Shown: in pieces, positions 49,756 through 60,184 of the stretch
How positions within the stretch are numbered: position 1 is the first letter of the stretch
Layout: each line of letters opens with the position of its first letter
Source of the DNA: Bifidobacterium commune
Lineage (GTDB): Bacteria > Actinomycetota > Actinomycetes > Actinomycetales > Bifidobacteriaceae
Length of the DNA stretch: 64,000 nucleotides
Reading direction: 5' to 3'
Assembly (NCBI RefSeq): GCF_900094885.1
Contig: NZ_FMBL01000001.1
Coordinates: 586,867-650,866, forward strand
Translations under genes and position numbers: made by a program
Notes under the pieces: generated by a model
Told to the model about the DNA's origin: nothing
Databases searched by the model: none
Seen by the model: the letters and a program-made list of their open reading frames with translations, nothing else

Positions 49756-50979
49756 TCAGTGCATGGCCTTACGATAGACTTCCATCGTTTCGTCCGCAAT
49801 GCTCTCCCAGCTGAATTGATCACGTGCTCGCCGATATCCTACCTGTCCCATCTGCTTTGCCTGTTCCGGATCAGACATGAGTCGATCGATGGCATCGGCC
49901 ATATCGTGCACGAATTGCTCGGGATTTGTCGGTGTCCCTGTGCCGTCATGTTCTTGGTCTACAGGCACAAGATAACCGGTCACCCCATCGACGACAACCT
50001 CGGGAATGCCTCCTGTGGCACTGGCAACCACCGGCAGACCACAGGCCATGGCCTCCAGATTGACGATACCAAGCGGCTCATAGATGCTCGGGCACACGAA
50101 CGCATCGCTGCCATGCTCCAAAGCACCTAATTGCGGACGCGGCAACATTCCTTCAATCCAAATTACATTGCCTCTCTCCTCTTCGAGTCTGGCAAAATCA
50201 GCCCTAACGGCATCGCCGAATTCTTTGGTGTCCGGCGCACCCGCGCACAAAACCACCTGAATGTCTTTGTCGATGAAACGAAGCGCCTGCAAAAGATAAG
50301 ACAAACCCTTTTGTCTGGTGACACGCCCAACAAAGAGCAACGTCGGTTTACTTCGATCGATATGATATCGTTCGAACACATCCCAAGCAGAATCATCAGG
50401 CTCCGGCAAGAGGAAATCACTGAGAGTGATGCCGTTGTGCACCACATCAACGTTGTCGGCGTCAACAGTCGGATAGGCTCTGAGGATATCGTTTTTCATG
50501 CCTTCTGAAACGGCAATAAGACGATCGGCGTGGGTGAACGCCTCGGCCTCCGCCCATGAACTCAGGTTGTAACCGCCTCCCAACTGTTCACGTTTCCATG
50601 GCCTGAACGGCTCAAGACTGTGCGCCGTAACCACCAACGGAATCTCATGCAGTCTTCCTGAAAGTCTCCCCGCAAGGCAGGTATACCACGTATGTGCATG
50701 AACAATATCACCGGAGACATCGTTGGCCATTTCAAGATTGATGCCAAATGTCTGCAACACCGTATTGCTGCGTGACATTTCGACAGGAGTCGTGTAACCG
50801 ATGACGCGTAGTTCGCCACCAACGACCCGAGGCACCTCATCGAGATGCCTCGGACCATCAAAAGCATGAACGGTCACATCTGCACGCGTCGCCAAAGCCC
50901 TGGAAAGGGCGTCTACATGTACTCCGGCACCACCATAGACATGCGGCGGATACTCACGAGTCAGTAAATCAATCTTCAT
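49756..50979 (-). CDS. glgA: Glycogen synthase (actinobacterial GT4 type)
   Basis: Glycosyltransferase of 407 residues. Seen: TREYPPHVYGGAGVHV at the N-terminus, HAHTWYTCLAGRL, HSLEPFRPWKREQLGGGY, LLFVGRVTRQKG and the nucleotide-sugar EPLGIVNLEAMACGLPVVAS motif. The family is annotated as ADP-glucose glycogen synthase, but its mycobacterial member GlgM makes maltose 1-phosphate, so the product may differ. The ribosome site is weak. Stands apart from other glycogen genes in this window. Confidence 0.88.
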   Translation of the reverse strand: MKIDLLTREYPPHVYGGAGVHVDALSRALATRADVTVHAFDGPRHLDEVPRVVGGELRVIGYTTPVEMSRSNTVLQTFGINLEMANDVSGDIVHAHTWYTCLAGRLSGRLHEIPLVVTAHSLEPFRPWKREQLGGGYNLSSWAEAEAFTHADRLIAVSEGMKNDILRAYPTVDADNVDVVHNGITLSDFLLPEPDDSAWDVFERYHIDRSKPTLLFVGRVTRQKGLSYLLQALRFIDKDIQVVLCAGAPDTKEFGDAVRADFARLEEERGNVIWIEGMLPRPQLGALEHGSDAFVCPSIYEPLGIVNLEAMACGLPVVASATGGIPEVVVDGVTGYLVPVDQEHDGTGTPTNPEQFVHDMADAIDRLMSDPEQAKQMGQVGYRRARDQFSWESIADETMEVYRKAMH

Positions 50980-51046
50980 GTGCGTTCATCAACCTTGTTA
51001 CGCAAATCAGCGTCAGCGGCCAACAAACCGGCGGCGCGGGCTTCAA

Positions 51047-51478
51047 TCAAACAGCGGTACCGTTGTCGTCGAGATTCGGGTTATGACGATAATCTCCAGC
51101 CGTGAAGAACAAGCTCAGTACACCGACCACAAAAGTGGCACAAACCGCAATGATGACCCACATCGGGCGCTTCGGAATCCACATTAGAACGGCGAAAGCG
51201 ATAGCCGAAGCAACGATCAACAGCCATGTGAGCACACGGAACCATTGGCGCAACGAGTGCGGAGGTCGCATCTGCTTATCATCATCCTTCTCGACTATGA
51301 CAGTTTCGGCTCTGGGTTTCCACTCGACGTCACCACTCTCCGCGAGTCGACGACTGCGCTCCTGCAACGAATACTCGTCAACCAATCCGCCGCGTCCACG
51401 GTTGTTTGGTTGATTCGGCTGCGGAACTCCATTACGGCTCTGTCTGGCCTGTGCCCTACGTTCAGCACGATTCGGCAT
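51047..51478 (-). CDS. Conserved membrane protein with basic N-terminal tail
   Basis: Unrecognised protein of 143 residues. The first 80 or so are hydrophilic and basic (MPNRAERRAQARQSRN, Asn/Pro/Gly-rich), then two hydrophobic segments (VLTWLLIVASAIAFAVLMW and WVIIAVCATFVVGVLSLFF) and a short polar tail. The AAAGGAATG site supports the ATG. Lies between gltD and glgA on the same strand. Function unknown. Confidence 0.7.
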   Translation of the reverse strand: MPNRAERRAQARQSRNGVPQPNQPNNRGRGGLVDEYSLQERSRRLAESGDVEWKPRAETVIVEKDDDKQMRPPHSLRQWFRVLTWLLIVASAIAFAVLMWIPKRPMWVIIAVCATFVVGVLSLFFTAGDYRHNPNLDDNGTAV

Positions 51479-51550
51479 CTACATTCCTTTCGGCGTCAAT
51501 TACTGTCGATATATACCAATTTTAGTCTAGCCCCTGCCAAGTCGCTACAA

Positions 51551-53092
51551 TCAGATTCTGGGAAGCGCCATCGGTCGCTGTGTTGCCATAATCGGAGCGG
51601 GAAGCTCGGTGGTGCCGTTGAAGAAACAATCAACGGCTGATGCGCAGCTTCGACCTTCGGCAATCGCCCAAACAACAAGACTTTGACCGCGACCGGCATC
51701 ACCGCACACAAAAACACCGTCCTGACTGGTCTCGAATTTGCGCCCTCGTGCAACATTACCACGCCCGTCAAGCTCAACAGGGAGCTGATCAAGCAGAGTG
51801 TCCGTGTCGGGATGAAGGAAACCGGTGGAAATGAGTACCAGGTCGGCGTCAATGATTCGTTCCGTGCCCGAAACGCGCTGGCGCACGCCGGTTTCGTCTG
51901 GGTGCACGTCAACCACCCTGACGCCTGTGACATGCCCCGTGTCACCGGCGACGAAACCGCAGGCCAATCCTGTGTCATCCAGATTGAATCGACCGTTCGC
52001 ATTCACTTCATCGAGTCCGACGAAGCCCACAGTATCAGTGTTGTACTCATAGGTTCCGCCCTCTTCCATAGAAGTGGTCTGCTGATACAATCGAGCGTAC
52101 GTCGGCCACGGCTGGTTGTCGGGACGCGCCGAAGGTTCCTTCGGATTGATCTGTAGGACGGTAACGCTTGTAGCACCCTGACGGATTGCGGTACCCAAGC
52201 AGTCCGATCCGGTGTCGCCACCGCCGATGACAACGACCTTCTTGCCTCTGGCATCGATGCCGTGAATCGGATCCTTGCCCTCGCATCTACGGTTGGCGTC
52301 CGGCAGGTACTCCATGGCGAAATGAATACCGTCAAGATCTCGACCAGGAACGGGGACATCGCGCGGCACACCTGAACCGATTGCCACAACCACGGCATCG
52401 TAACGCGAGCGCAACTCATCCCATGCAATATCCTTGCCGATTTCGGTATTAGTGCGGAACACCGTTCCTTCAGCTTCCATTTGTTCTACTCGACGATCGA
52501 TCAGATGCTTGTCAAGCTTGAACGAGGGGATGCCGTAGCGCATGAGTCCGCCTATTTCCTCATCCCGTTCGTAGACGACGACAGTATGTCCGGCCCTAGT
52601 CAGTTGCTGTGCGCATGCAAGTCCGGCAGGCCCGGATCCCACAATGGCCACCGTCATGTCCGTTAGGCGTTGTGGCGGCATCGGACGCACATAGCCGTAT
52701 TGCCAAGCTTGCTCAATTATCGTTTGCTCGTCGGCCTTGATCATGGTTGCAGGCTGGTGAATACCCAACACGCATGCCTGTTCGCAAGGTGCAGGGCAGA
52801 TCAAACCGGTGACTTCCGGGAAGTTATTGGTCATGGAAAGGCGCTGATAGGCTTCCTCCCACTTCCCTTGGCGAACCAGATCATTGAAGTCGGGAATGAT
52901 GTTGCCCAGCGGGCACCCTGTCATACAGAAAGGGGTGCCGCAGTCCATGCAGCGTGCGGCCTGTTCCTTGGTCCATGGTTGGAAACCGGACTGGGCATGA
53001 ACATCCTTCCAGTCACGGATACGTTCACCAGCGGGACGGTTTGACGCCTCGTGACGAGTGCGCACTTTCAAAAATCCTTTGGGATCGCTCAT
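51551..53092 (-). CDS. gltD: Glutamate synthase (NADPH) small subunit
   Basis: Iron-sulfur flavoprotein of 513 residues that feeds NADPH electrons to GltB. Seen: N-terminal cysteines for [4Fe-4S] clusters (ARCMDCGTPFCMTGCPLGN and CPAPCEQACVLG), FAD-binding VAIVGSGPAGLACAQQL, and NAD(P)-binding VVIGGGDTGSDCLG. Its ATG overlaps the gltB stop by one base, and its ribosome site lies inside the gltB end. Confidence 0.96.
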   Translation of the reverse strand: MSDPKGFLKVRTRHEASNRPAGERIRDWKDVHAQSGFQPWTKEQAARCMDCGTPFCMTGCPLGNIIPDFNDLVRQGKWEEAYQRLSMTNNFPEVTGLICPAPCEQACVLGIHQPATMIKADEQTIIEQAWQYGYVRPMPPQRLTDMTVAIVGSGPAGLACAQQLTRAGHTVVVYERDEEIGGLMRYGIPSFKLDKHLIDRRVEQMEAEGTVFRTNTEIGKDIAWDELRSRYDAVVVAIGSGVPRDVPVPGRDLDGIHFAMEYLPDANRRCEGKDPIHGIDARGKKVVVIGGGDTGSDCLGTAIRQGATSVTVLQINPKEPSARPDNQPWPTYARLYQQTTSMEEGGTYEYNTDTVGFVGLDEVNANGRFNLDDTGLACGFVAGDTGHVTGVRVVDVHPDETGVRQRVSGTERIIDADLVLISTGFLHPDTDTLLDQLPVELDGRGNVARGRKFETSQDGVFVCGDAGRGQSLVVWAIAEGRSCASAVDCFFNGTTELPAPIMATQRPMALPRI

Positions 53093-56000
53093 CAGTCTAC
53101 TCCTTCCATCACATGCTCATAGACTTGATCCCAAACACCGACGGCGTTGAAATCGACATCGTTTTCCTCTGCCTGTGCCATGGCCTTTGTCATTGCAACA
53201 AACTGCTTGGGCACGATATGAGTAAAGCGAGAACGAGACTCTTCCCAGTTGTCCAGCAATGCCTGGGCGTAAGCCGATCCAGTTTCCTCGGCATGTGTAC
53301 GAACCAGTTGCTGCACCCGTTGCGACTCGGACTCATTCAACGACTCGAAGATCAGTGAGCCGGATTTAAGTGCCGAGGGGTTGACCTTGCTCATATCAAG
53401 GTCGAGCACATAGGCATGTCCACCTGAGAAGCCCGCACCGAAGTTACGGCCGGTCGGCCCTAGAACCGCAACGGTCCCACCGGTCATGTACTCGCAGCCA
53501 TGGTCTCCCACGCCTTCGACGACGAATGTAGCACCGCCGTTGCGCACGGCGAATCGTTCGCCAGCCCTTCCGCCAACGTACATTTCACCACTGGTGGCGC
53601 CAAAGCCAGTAACGTTGCCGGCGATTACGTTGGTGTGTGGGTCGAAGTTCAACTGGCCACCGAAAGGACGAACGATTACACGACCGCCAGAAAGTCCCTT
53701 CGCTGCGTAGTCGTTGACCTCGCCAACAATGCGCAGGGTTTCACCTCGCGGAATGAACGCACCAATGGACTGTCCGCCGGAACCGCGCAAGGTCATGTCG
53801 ATGGTGTCGTCCGGCAGCCCTTCGGCCCCATATCGCTTGGTGATTTCATAGCCGACCATGGTTCCCACGGTACGGTTTACGTTGCGAATCCGCAGGTCAA
53901 TACGTACAGGTTCGCGGGTATCAAGTGCCGGCTTGACTAGTTCGATCAGCTCGTTGTCAAGCGCGCTTTCAAGCTCGTGGTTCTGTTTCTCGGTCTGATG
54001 CAGGATCGTTCCCGGCGTCGGGCCAGGCTGTGCGAGAATGTTGGTCAAATCAACACCGTTGGCCTTCCAAGTCTTTACCGCTTCATCCTGGTTGAGGCAT
54101 TCAACATGGCCGACGGCTTCGTCGATCGAACGGAAACCAAGCTGCGCCAGAATCTCGCGCACCTCGCGGGCAATGAACATGAAGAAGTTGATTACATACT
54201 CCGGCTTGCCGTTGAAGCGTGCACGCAACTCAGGGTCCTGGGTGGCGATGCCCTGCGGGCATGTATTGAGATGGCAGGCGCGCATCATGACGCAGCCTTC
54301 AGCCATCAGCGCCGTAGTGGCAAACCCAAACTCTTCCGCACCCAGCAACGCCGCGATGACCACATCCCTACCCGTTTTGAGCTCGCCGTCGCATTGCACG
54401 ACGACACGCGAGCGCAGCCCATTGAGAATCAGTGTCTGCTGCGTTTCGGAAAGTCCGATCTCCCAAGGCGTTCCAGCATGCTCGATGGCATTGAGCGGAG
54501 CTGCACCAGTACCGCCGTCGCAACCTGAAATAAGCACGACATCGGCATGACATTTCGCCACACCGGCTGCCACGGTGCCTACACCGAACTCGGAAACGAG
54601 CTTGACGTGGATACGTGCTTTGGGGTTGGCCATCTTCGCATCGTAAATCAGCTGCTTAAGATCCTCGATCGAATAGATATCGTGGTGCGGCGGCGGCGAA
54701 ATGAGCTCGACACCGGGCGTTGCATGACGTACGGCGGCAATCCATGGTGGCACCTTGGCACCGGGAAGATGACCTCCCTCACCGGGCTTGGCCCCCTGTG
54801 CCAACTTGATCTGCAAATCGGTAGCGCTTACCAGATAGTCGCTGGTGACACCAAAACGAGCCGAAGCAATCTGCTTGATGCGGCTGGAACGCATGGGGTC
54901 GTTGATGCGGTCGTCGGACTCGCCGCCCTCTCCTGAGTTGGAGCGAGCACATATGGAATTCATCGCGATGGCGAGCGTTTCATGAGCTTCCTGCGAAATG
55001 GATCCGTAGCTCATCGCACCGGTCGAGAAACGCTTGACGATCTCAGTCTCCGGCTCCACCTCTTGAATGGGTATCGGCTTACGGTTGCCGGTGAACTTCA
55101 TCAGTCCGCGAAGGGTCATCAGCCTGTTGGATGTGTCGTTGACGTGTGCGGAGTACTGCTTGAACAAGTCGTAGTCGCCGCGTTGAGTGGCTTGCTGCAG
55201 CAAGAATATTGATTCCGGATCGTTGAGGTGGTCCTCGCCCGTTCTTCTCCACTTGTACTGACCGCCGACGCTCAACCTGCTATGAGGCGTCGCCGTCCAT
55301 TGATTCGGATAGGCAACGCGGTGACGGGTGGCCACTTCCTCGGCGATTTCATCGAGACCGATGCCGCCCACACGCGAGGTGGTGCCGGTGAAGTATTTGT
55401 CGATGACGTTCTGGTTCAGACCCACAACCTCAAAAAGCTGCGAACCTCGATAGCTCATGATGGTCGAGACGCCCATCTTGCTCATAATCTTGAGTACACC
55501 GATTGAGAGCGCCTTGCGCAGATTCTCCACGCCTACGCTAGCTTCCACATCAAGGAATCCTTCATGAGCTAGGTTCTCGACCGATTCGAAGGCGAGGTAC
55601 GGATTGACGCAGGCGGCACCGTATGCGATCAGCAGTGCAACATGGTGAACCTCACGAACATCGCCCGCCTCGACCGCCATCGAAACCTGCGTCCGCTTGT
55701 GAGTGCGAAGAAGATGATGCTGAACCGCACTGGTGAGCAGCAACGAAGGAATTGGACCCCACGTGTGGTTGGAATCACGGTCGGAAAGCACGATGAAGTT
55801 CTTGCCGTCGGCGATGGCATGGTCGACTTCGTCGAAAATCTCCTCAAGACGAGTCTCCAAAGCCTTGCCGCCTCCGGCGACTTGATAGAGACCATGAACG
55901 ATGAACGGCTTGTAATAGCCGTCGAGCACCTTGGCACGGTCAAGACGTTTCAGCTGCGCCATCTCATCAGAATCAATGATCGGGTCGCGAATGACGACCT

Positions 56001-57678
56001 TTTTGGCGGACAGTTCGATATCTTCAAGCAGGTTGGGCTCCGGGCCGATCGTCGAGGTGAGCGAAGTGACGATTTCCTCGCGCTCCCAATCCAAAGGCGG
56101 GTTGGTGACCTGTGCGAACTTCTGGGTGAAGTAGTCGAACAACATGCGGCTGCGATGCGACAGCACGGACTGAGGCGCATCGTTGCCCATGGCGCCGAGC
56201 GGTTCCTTGCCGGTATTGGCCATCGGTGTCAGAAGAATCTTCAAATCTTCGAGCGTGTAGCCGAAAGCTCGCTGTCGACGGACGACAGAAACATTGGAAT
56301 GGCGAACATGCTCGCGTGTCGGCAACTCGTTCAGGCTTACGGTGTTGCCCTCGATCCACTGACGGTAGGGATGCTGCGTCGCAAGTTGGTGTTTGATTTC
56401 CGTGTCTGGAACGATGCGACCGGCTGCGGTGTCGATGAGGAACATCTTGCCCGGTTCAAGCCTGCCTTTGGAGACGATGCGCTCCTGGGCGACTTCGGGC
56501 AGTACACCCGCTTCGCTCGCCAGAACAACATAGCCGTCGTCGGTAACCTGCCAGCGGCCCGGACGAAAACCGTTGCGGTCGAGCTGTGCGCCCACCAGGG
56601 TGCCGTCGGTGAACACGATGTCGGCAGGACCGTCCCAAGGCTCGATCAGCGAATTGTTGTACTCGTAGAAGGCTCGCACATCCGAATCCAGCGAATCGTC
56701 CTTCTCCCAAGCGGGCGGAAGCATCATGAGCACTGCATGTGGAAGGCTTCGACCCGCAAGGTGAAGTAGTTCCAGACATTCGTCAAAGGTACCCGAATCG
56801 GAGTATCCGGGGGTGGCTATAGGCAGCAGGGGCACAAGTTCACCAAGCAAATCACTGCTCAGCTTGCCTTCTCTAGCGGAAAGCCAGTTTCGGTTGCCTT
56901 GAATGGTGTTGATTTCGCCGTTGTGGGCGATAAGTCGGAACGGCTGGGCCAGCGGCCAGCTGGGGAACGTGTTGGTTGAGAAACGCGAGTGGACGATTGC
57001 CACCGTGGTCTTCATCTCAGGCGAGGTGAGGTCAGGGAAGAAACCGGTAAGCTGCATGGTGGTGAGCATGCCCTTGTAGGTGATGGTACGCGCTGAAAGC
57101 GATGCGAAATACACTCCTGCCTCATGCTCGGCACGTTTGCGAACTCGAAACACCTTACGGTCCAGTTCCAGCCCATTGATAGCATCCTGCGTCTCTGCGT
57201 CCGATGCGGCGATGACGAGCATTTCGAACGCCGGCATCGAGGCCAGTGCCTGAAGCCCTAGACCGTCTGGGTTGGTCGGCACGGTGCGCCATGCCAGAAC
57301 GTCGAGACCTTCCTGAGCAACGATATCGGCGACCTGTCGCTTCTGTTCGCTGGTGACCGCCTGATCACGATCCAGGAATGCGATACCGGCGGCATACCCT
57401 CCAGCTTCAGGCAGTTGCGCGTCGATAACGCTTCGCATGAACTCGTCAGGCATCGCCATCAGGATTCCGGCTCCGTCACCAGTGTTTTCCTCGGATCCCA
57501 CGGCACCACGATGGTTGAGATTGATGAGCGTCTCGATGGCGTCATCGACAATCTTGCGTTCCGGCTTTCTGTTCAACGTGGTGACCATGCCTACACCGCA
57601 CGCATCATGTTCGGACGCGGGGTCATACAACCCCTGAGCCGAATGAATCGTCAAATCGAGCGGACTTTTATGCGCCAC
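53092..57678 (-). CDS. gltB: Glutamate synthase (NADPH) large subunit
   Basis: Makes two glutamates from glutamine and 2-oxoglutarate. It has 1528 residues. A short propeptide ends before the nucleophile Cys in HDACGVGM (class II amidotransferase); then the central domain, the FMN-binding synthase domain (ISGCDGGTGAAPLNA) with cluster cysteines in CHLNTCPQGIATQ, and the C-terminal beta-helix (GGRVIVRPFGG). I chose the GTG at 57678 with AGAGGTG upstream; 18 further in-frame codons are discounted. It forms an operon with gltD. Confidence 0.96.
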   Translation of the reverse strand: MAHKSPLDLTIHSAQGLYDPASEHDACGVGMVTTLNRKPERKIVDDAIETLINLNHRGAVGSEENTGDGAGILMAMPDEFMRSVIDAQLPEAGGYAAGIAFLDRDQAVTSEQKRQVADIVAQEGLDVLAWRTVPTNPDGLGLQALASMPAFEMLVIAASDAETQDAINGLELDRKVFRVRKRAEHEAGVYFASLSARTITYKGMLTTMQLTGFFPDLTSPEMKTTVAIVHSRFSTNTFPSWPLAQPFRLIAHNGEINTIQGNRNWLSAREGKLSSDLLGELVPLLPIATPGYSDSGTFDECLELLHLAGRSLPHAVLMMLPPAWEKDDSLDSDVRAFYEYNNSLIEPWDGPADIVFTDGTLVGAQLDRNGFRPGRWQVTDDGYVVLASEAGVLPEVAQERIVSKGRLEPGKMFLIDTAAGRIVPDTEIKHQLATQHPYRQWIEGNTVSLNELPTREHVRHSNVSVVRRQRAFGYTLEDLKILLTPMANTGKEPLGAMGNDAPQSVLSHRSRMLFDYFTQKFAQVTNPPLDWEREEIVTSLTSTIGPEPNLLEDIELSAKKVVIRDPIIDSDEMAQLKRLDRAKVLDGYYKPFIVHGLYQVAGGGKALETRLEEIFDEVDHAIADGKNFIVLSDRDSNHTWGPIPSLLLTSAVQHHLLRTHKRTQVSMAVEAGDVREVHHVALLIAYGAACVNPYLAFESVENLAHEGFLDVEASVGVENLRKALSIGVLKIMSKMGVSTIMSYRGSQLFEVVGLNQNVIDKYFTGTTSRVGGIGLDEIAEEVATRHRVAYPNQWTATPHSRLSVGGQYKWRRTGEDHLNDPESIFLLQQATQRGDYDLFKQYSAHVNDTSNRLMTLRGLMKFTGNRKPIPIQEVEPETEIVKRFSTGAMSYGSISQEAHETLAIAMNSICARSNSGEGGESDDRINDPMRSSRIKQIASARFGVTSDYLVSATDLQIKLAQGAKPGEGGHLPGAKVPPWIAAVRHATPGVELISPPPHHDIYSIEDLKQLIYDAKMANPKARIHVKLVSEFGVGTVAAGVAKCHADVVLISGCDGGTGAAPLNAIEHAGTPWEIGLSETQQTLILNGLRSRVVVQCDGELKTGRDVVIAALLGAEEFGFATTALMAEGCVMMRACHLNTCPQGIATQDPELRARFNGKPEYVINFFMFIAREVREILAQLGFRSIDEAVGHVECLNQDEAVKTWKANGVDLTNILAQPGPTPGTILHQTEKQNHELESALDNELIELVKPALDTREPVRIDLRIRNVNRTVGTMVGYEITKRYGAEGLPDDTIDMTLRGSGGQSIGAFIPRGETLRIVGEVNDYAAKGLSGGRVIVRPFGGQLNFDPHTNVIAGNVTGFGATSGEMYVGGRAGERFAVRNGGATFVVEGVGDHGCEYMTGGTVAVLGPTGRNFGAGFSGGHAYVLDLDMSKVNPSALKSGSLIFESLNESESQRVQQLVRTHAEETGSAYAQALLDNWEESRSRFTHIVPKQFVAMTKAMAQAEENDVDFNAVGVWDQVYEHVMEGVD

Positions 57679-57788
57679 CACAATCACCTCTAGCTTCCAA
57701 GTACCGATAACCTTAGCTGCAAATGCTCTCATAGAGTAGCGGCATGTGATGTCGGGAATGTATCAAGATTCGATTTCGGGTAAAAATT

Positions 57789-57801
57789 TCCACATAGTGG
57801 A
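57789..57801 (-). terminator. Possible small terminator after hemW
   Basis: On the minus strand TCCAC-TAT-GTGGA is followed by AATTTTT, 53 bases after the hemW stop. The stem is only five bp, so this is weak. Confidence 0.35.
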
Positions 57802-57853
57802 CATAAATTATTGGGATGTTGAGTTGACAGGATAAGTTTTCGATCTTTTCCGA

Positions 57854-59164
57854 TTACCAACCGCAGATTCGAAGGACCTGTTCAATGACCGTATCATTAA
57901 GCAAACGCCCCCGCAACGTTGGAACAATACGGTCACCGTCCCTGATTTCGATCAGGCCCGAGAGTTCCATTTCATGAAGTTTCGCGCGGTCAACCGTATG
58001 CCCGGAAGCCTGTTCGATTCGCGAAACATCAATCCCTTCGCGAACGCGCAATCCAAGCATAACCGTCTCTTCGAGATTCTCTGCATGCGTGACGGCCTCG
58101 CTACCCTGCCACGGCATGTCGCCCGCATGTATCGACTCGGCCCATTTGCGAGGATGTGCGATATCCCAGGACCGCACCCCAAATTGCCCGGCGTCACGCT
58201 CATCGGCATCAACTGCGTTCGGCTTTGGCCCCCGATTGATCTCAGAACCATCGGTTTTACGGAATCCGTCATCATCAATACCGCAAGTTTCAGCGTCGAC
58301 ATGATCATGCCACGCACCGACGTTTGAGGTCCGATAATGCGAATGTGCTCCCGGACCTATACCGGCCCAATCGACGTTGCGCCAGTATCCAAGATTATGA
58401 CGGCTTTCATAACCGGGACGCGCCCAATTCGAAATCTCATACCATTGCAGACCTGCCCGCATGAACAGCTTATCGGCAATTTCATATTTTGTTGCTTCAT
58501 CGTCGTCATCCGGTTTAGCGATGACGCCAGTCTTGATTTGCCGTCCCATTTTTGTGGTCGGTTCAACGGTCAGCGCGTATGCCGAAATGTGATTGACATC
58601 CAATTCGATCGCGGTTTCAACGGATGTGCGCCAGTCGTCAACGCTTTCGCCCGGTGCACCGTAAATCAGATCGACACTGGAACGCAGACCCACGTTGTTC
58701 GCAGCCTCCACGCCTGCGGTGACATTGGCAGGCGTATGCGTGCGGTCGAGCGTTTTGAGCACATGTGGCACAGCGGATTGCATACCGAATGAAATACGCG
58801 TAAAACCGGCATCCGCCAAGGTCTGCAAGTATTGCTCGTCGACCGTATCGGGATTGGCTTCGGTTGTGATCTCCGCTCCATCCTCTATACCCCAAATTTC
58901 CTTGACAGCATGCAGGATTCGTCCGAGATCGTCAGCGGACAGCAACGTCGGAGTGCCTCCCCCGAAAAACACCGTAGAGGCGGCGGGCTCACTGATTCCA
59001 TGCCGTTCCTGCCAGTTCCTCGCCAAACACATCTCATTAATGGCGAGGTTGGCATAATTGCCGCGCGATGCGCCACCGCCCAAATCACTCGCCGTATAGG
59101 TGTTGAAATCGCAATATCCGCACCGACGGTAGCAGAACGGCACATGGACATAAACCTCGAACAT
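57854..59164 (-). CDS. hemW: Radical SAM protein HemW
   Basis: Coproporphyrinogen-oxidase-like radical SAM protein of 436 residues; HemW is now considered a heme chaperone. Seen: the extended start VHVPFCYRRCGYCDFNTY with CxxxCxxC plus the fourth Cys, FFGGGTPTLL, GMQSAVPHVLKTLDRTH, LIYGAPGESVDDW and the C-terminal HemW domain. I chose the ATG at 59164; 27 upstream codons in frame overlap the permease remnant and are discounted. An acidic insertion lies around residues 300-350. What heme target it would serve here is unclear. Confidence 0.9.
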   Translation of the reverse strand: MFEVYVHVPFCYRRCGYCDFNTYTASDLGGGASRGNYANLAINEMCLARNWQERHGISEPAASTVFFGGGTPTLLSADDLGRILHAVKEIWGIEDGAEITTEANPDTVDEQYLQTLADAGFTRISFGMQSAVPHVLKTLDRTHTPANVTAGVEAANNVGLRSSVDLIYGAPGESVDDWRTSVETAIELDVNHISAYALTVEPTTKMGRQIKTGVIAKPDDDDEATKYEIADKLFMRAGLQWYEISNWARPGYESRHNLGYWRNVDWAGIGPGAHSHYRTSNVGAWHDHVDAETCGIDDDGFRKTDGSEINRGPKPNAVDADERDAGQFGVRSWDIAHPRKWAESIHAGDMPWQGSEAVTHAENLEETVMLGLRVREGIDVSRIEQASGHTVDRAKLHEMELSGLIEIRDGDRIVPTLRGRLLNDTVIEQVLRICGW

Positions 59165-59201
59165 AGCCCACAACCCTACCGGCAACCCATGCCAGCCGAA
59201 A

Positions 59202-59610
59202 TCAGGATCTGTTTGACACGGCACCTCTTTTGAGCACAGTGACATTCAATCCAACACAGACGAGGGTAATTGCAAACAATGCAACGATACCAGCGGATAT
59301 GCCCCCGCCTCCGAGATTCAACGAACTATCGGCATAGGTACCGATGCTCATGGCTCGATCGACGGCGTCCACATACCATCGGCCGCAGAGCATCTTGCCG
59401 ATGGTCGCGACAGGACCGGTCATCACCGAAGCGCCAAAAGACCAAGCTCCTGAGGTAAACGCTATGACCAGAACCACAACGTTGTCGATGCCATTGACCG
59501 TGCTTGAGGACACGGCGAGGCGACCGGGATAAACCCTATGGAAATCGCGAAGGACACGTAGGCCGCGAGCGAACCTGTCGCCAACAGCACCGGTCTCAAC
59601 GTAAGGTCGG
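59202..59610 (-). pseudogene. Remnant of an ABC-2 type permease, C-terminal end
   Basis: The frame 59202-59513 encodes TVNGIDNVVVLVIAFTSGAWSFGASV, then RWYVDAVDRAM and a last hydrophobic helix, resembling the C-terminal half of ABC-2 permeases. Upstream, a different frame continues the membrane-like sequence (RPVLLATGSLAAYVSFAISIGFIPVAS), so a frameshift lies near 59515. The N-terminal half of the gene is missing; a stop precedes the remnant at about 59620. No ATPase partner is adjacent. Confidence 0.6.
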
Positions 59611-59642
59611 CCAATGAATATTACGCGACGTTGCCAGAAAAT

Positions 59643-59975
59643 CTAAGTGCCATACTCCGGCAGCGGGCTTATGGTCACACGGCCTTCGATTTCCATTTTA
59701 GTCAGCAAATCGGTACGTCTATCGGCTTCGGGCACATCCTGAGCATATCTGGAGATGACGTTTCTGATGCTTTCGTTGAGCGAAGACCGAACCGAATCCT
59801 CGTGTTCTCCTCTCGTGTACAGAAATTCCAGAGTTACCGAGCCGTCGTACAAGTTGACAGAATCGAAAATCGTTTTGAAGTACATGTAATCCGTATCCCC
59901 ATGCCATGTACGAATATCCAGATGAGACCAAGCGGCTTCCCGTCTCCCGGGGTCAAGAATATCGTGGTATGACAT
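59643..59975 (-). CDS. Unrecognised protein (last gene of a decaying block)
   Basis: An intact frame of 110 residues starting MSYHDILDPGRREAAW, with no signal peptide or membrane segment. It is rich in acidic and aromatic residues, and I recognise no motif. It begins nine bases after the inferred stop of the upstream remnant, suggesting an operon origin. It may be a surviving gene or simply not yet mutated. Confidence 0.45.
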   Translation of the reverse strand: MSYHDILDPGRREAAWSHLDIRTWHGDTDYMYFKTIFDSVNLYDGSVTLEFLYTRGEHEDSVRSSLNESIRNVISRYAQDVPEADRRTDLLTKMEIEGRVTISPLPEYGT

Positions 59976-59984
59976 AGGCTCACG

Positions 59985-60184
59985 CTATTCGAGCTCGCGG
60001 AAGCTCTTGGTAAGGGATATCGCTCGTCACGAATGGGATCGGCGTATGCCGTATTTACACCTTCACCGCCTTCACCCATCTGTGCACGGCTGATAAGGTT
60101 GATTCCCAGAATCGGAGCGTCGCGTGTTCCATGAATGTTGCGCATTTCAGAGACATTCAACGCGGCCAAATCAAATGGTTGCAT
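59985..60184 (-). pseudogene. Unrecognised small gene, frameshifted near its end
   Basis: The frame starts MQPFDLAALNVSEM and reads sensibly to YADPIRDER. Continuing unshifted it would run 140 bases into the next gene. A shift at about 60017 instead gives ISLTKSFRELE and a stop at 59985, just before the next ATG. The start overlaps the end of the upstream remnant by 14 bases, as in coupled genes. Function unknown. Confidence 0.45.

Noticed and set aside
59834-60184. Intact 116-residue protein
   Set aside because: Its last third overlaps the following gene by about 140 bases and reads like an out-of-frame sequence; a shift giving a stop at 59985 is more natural.
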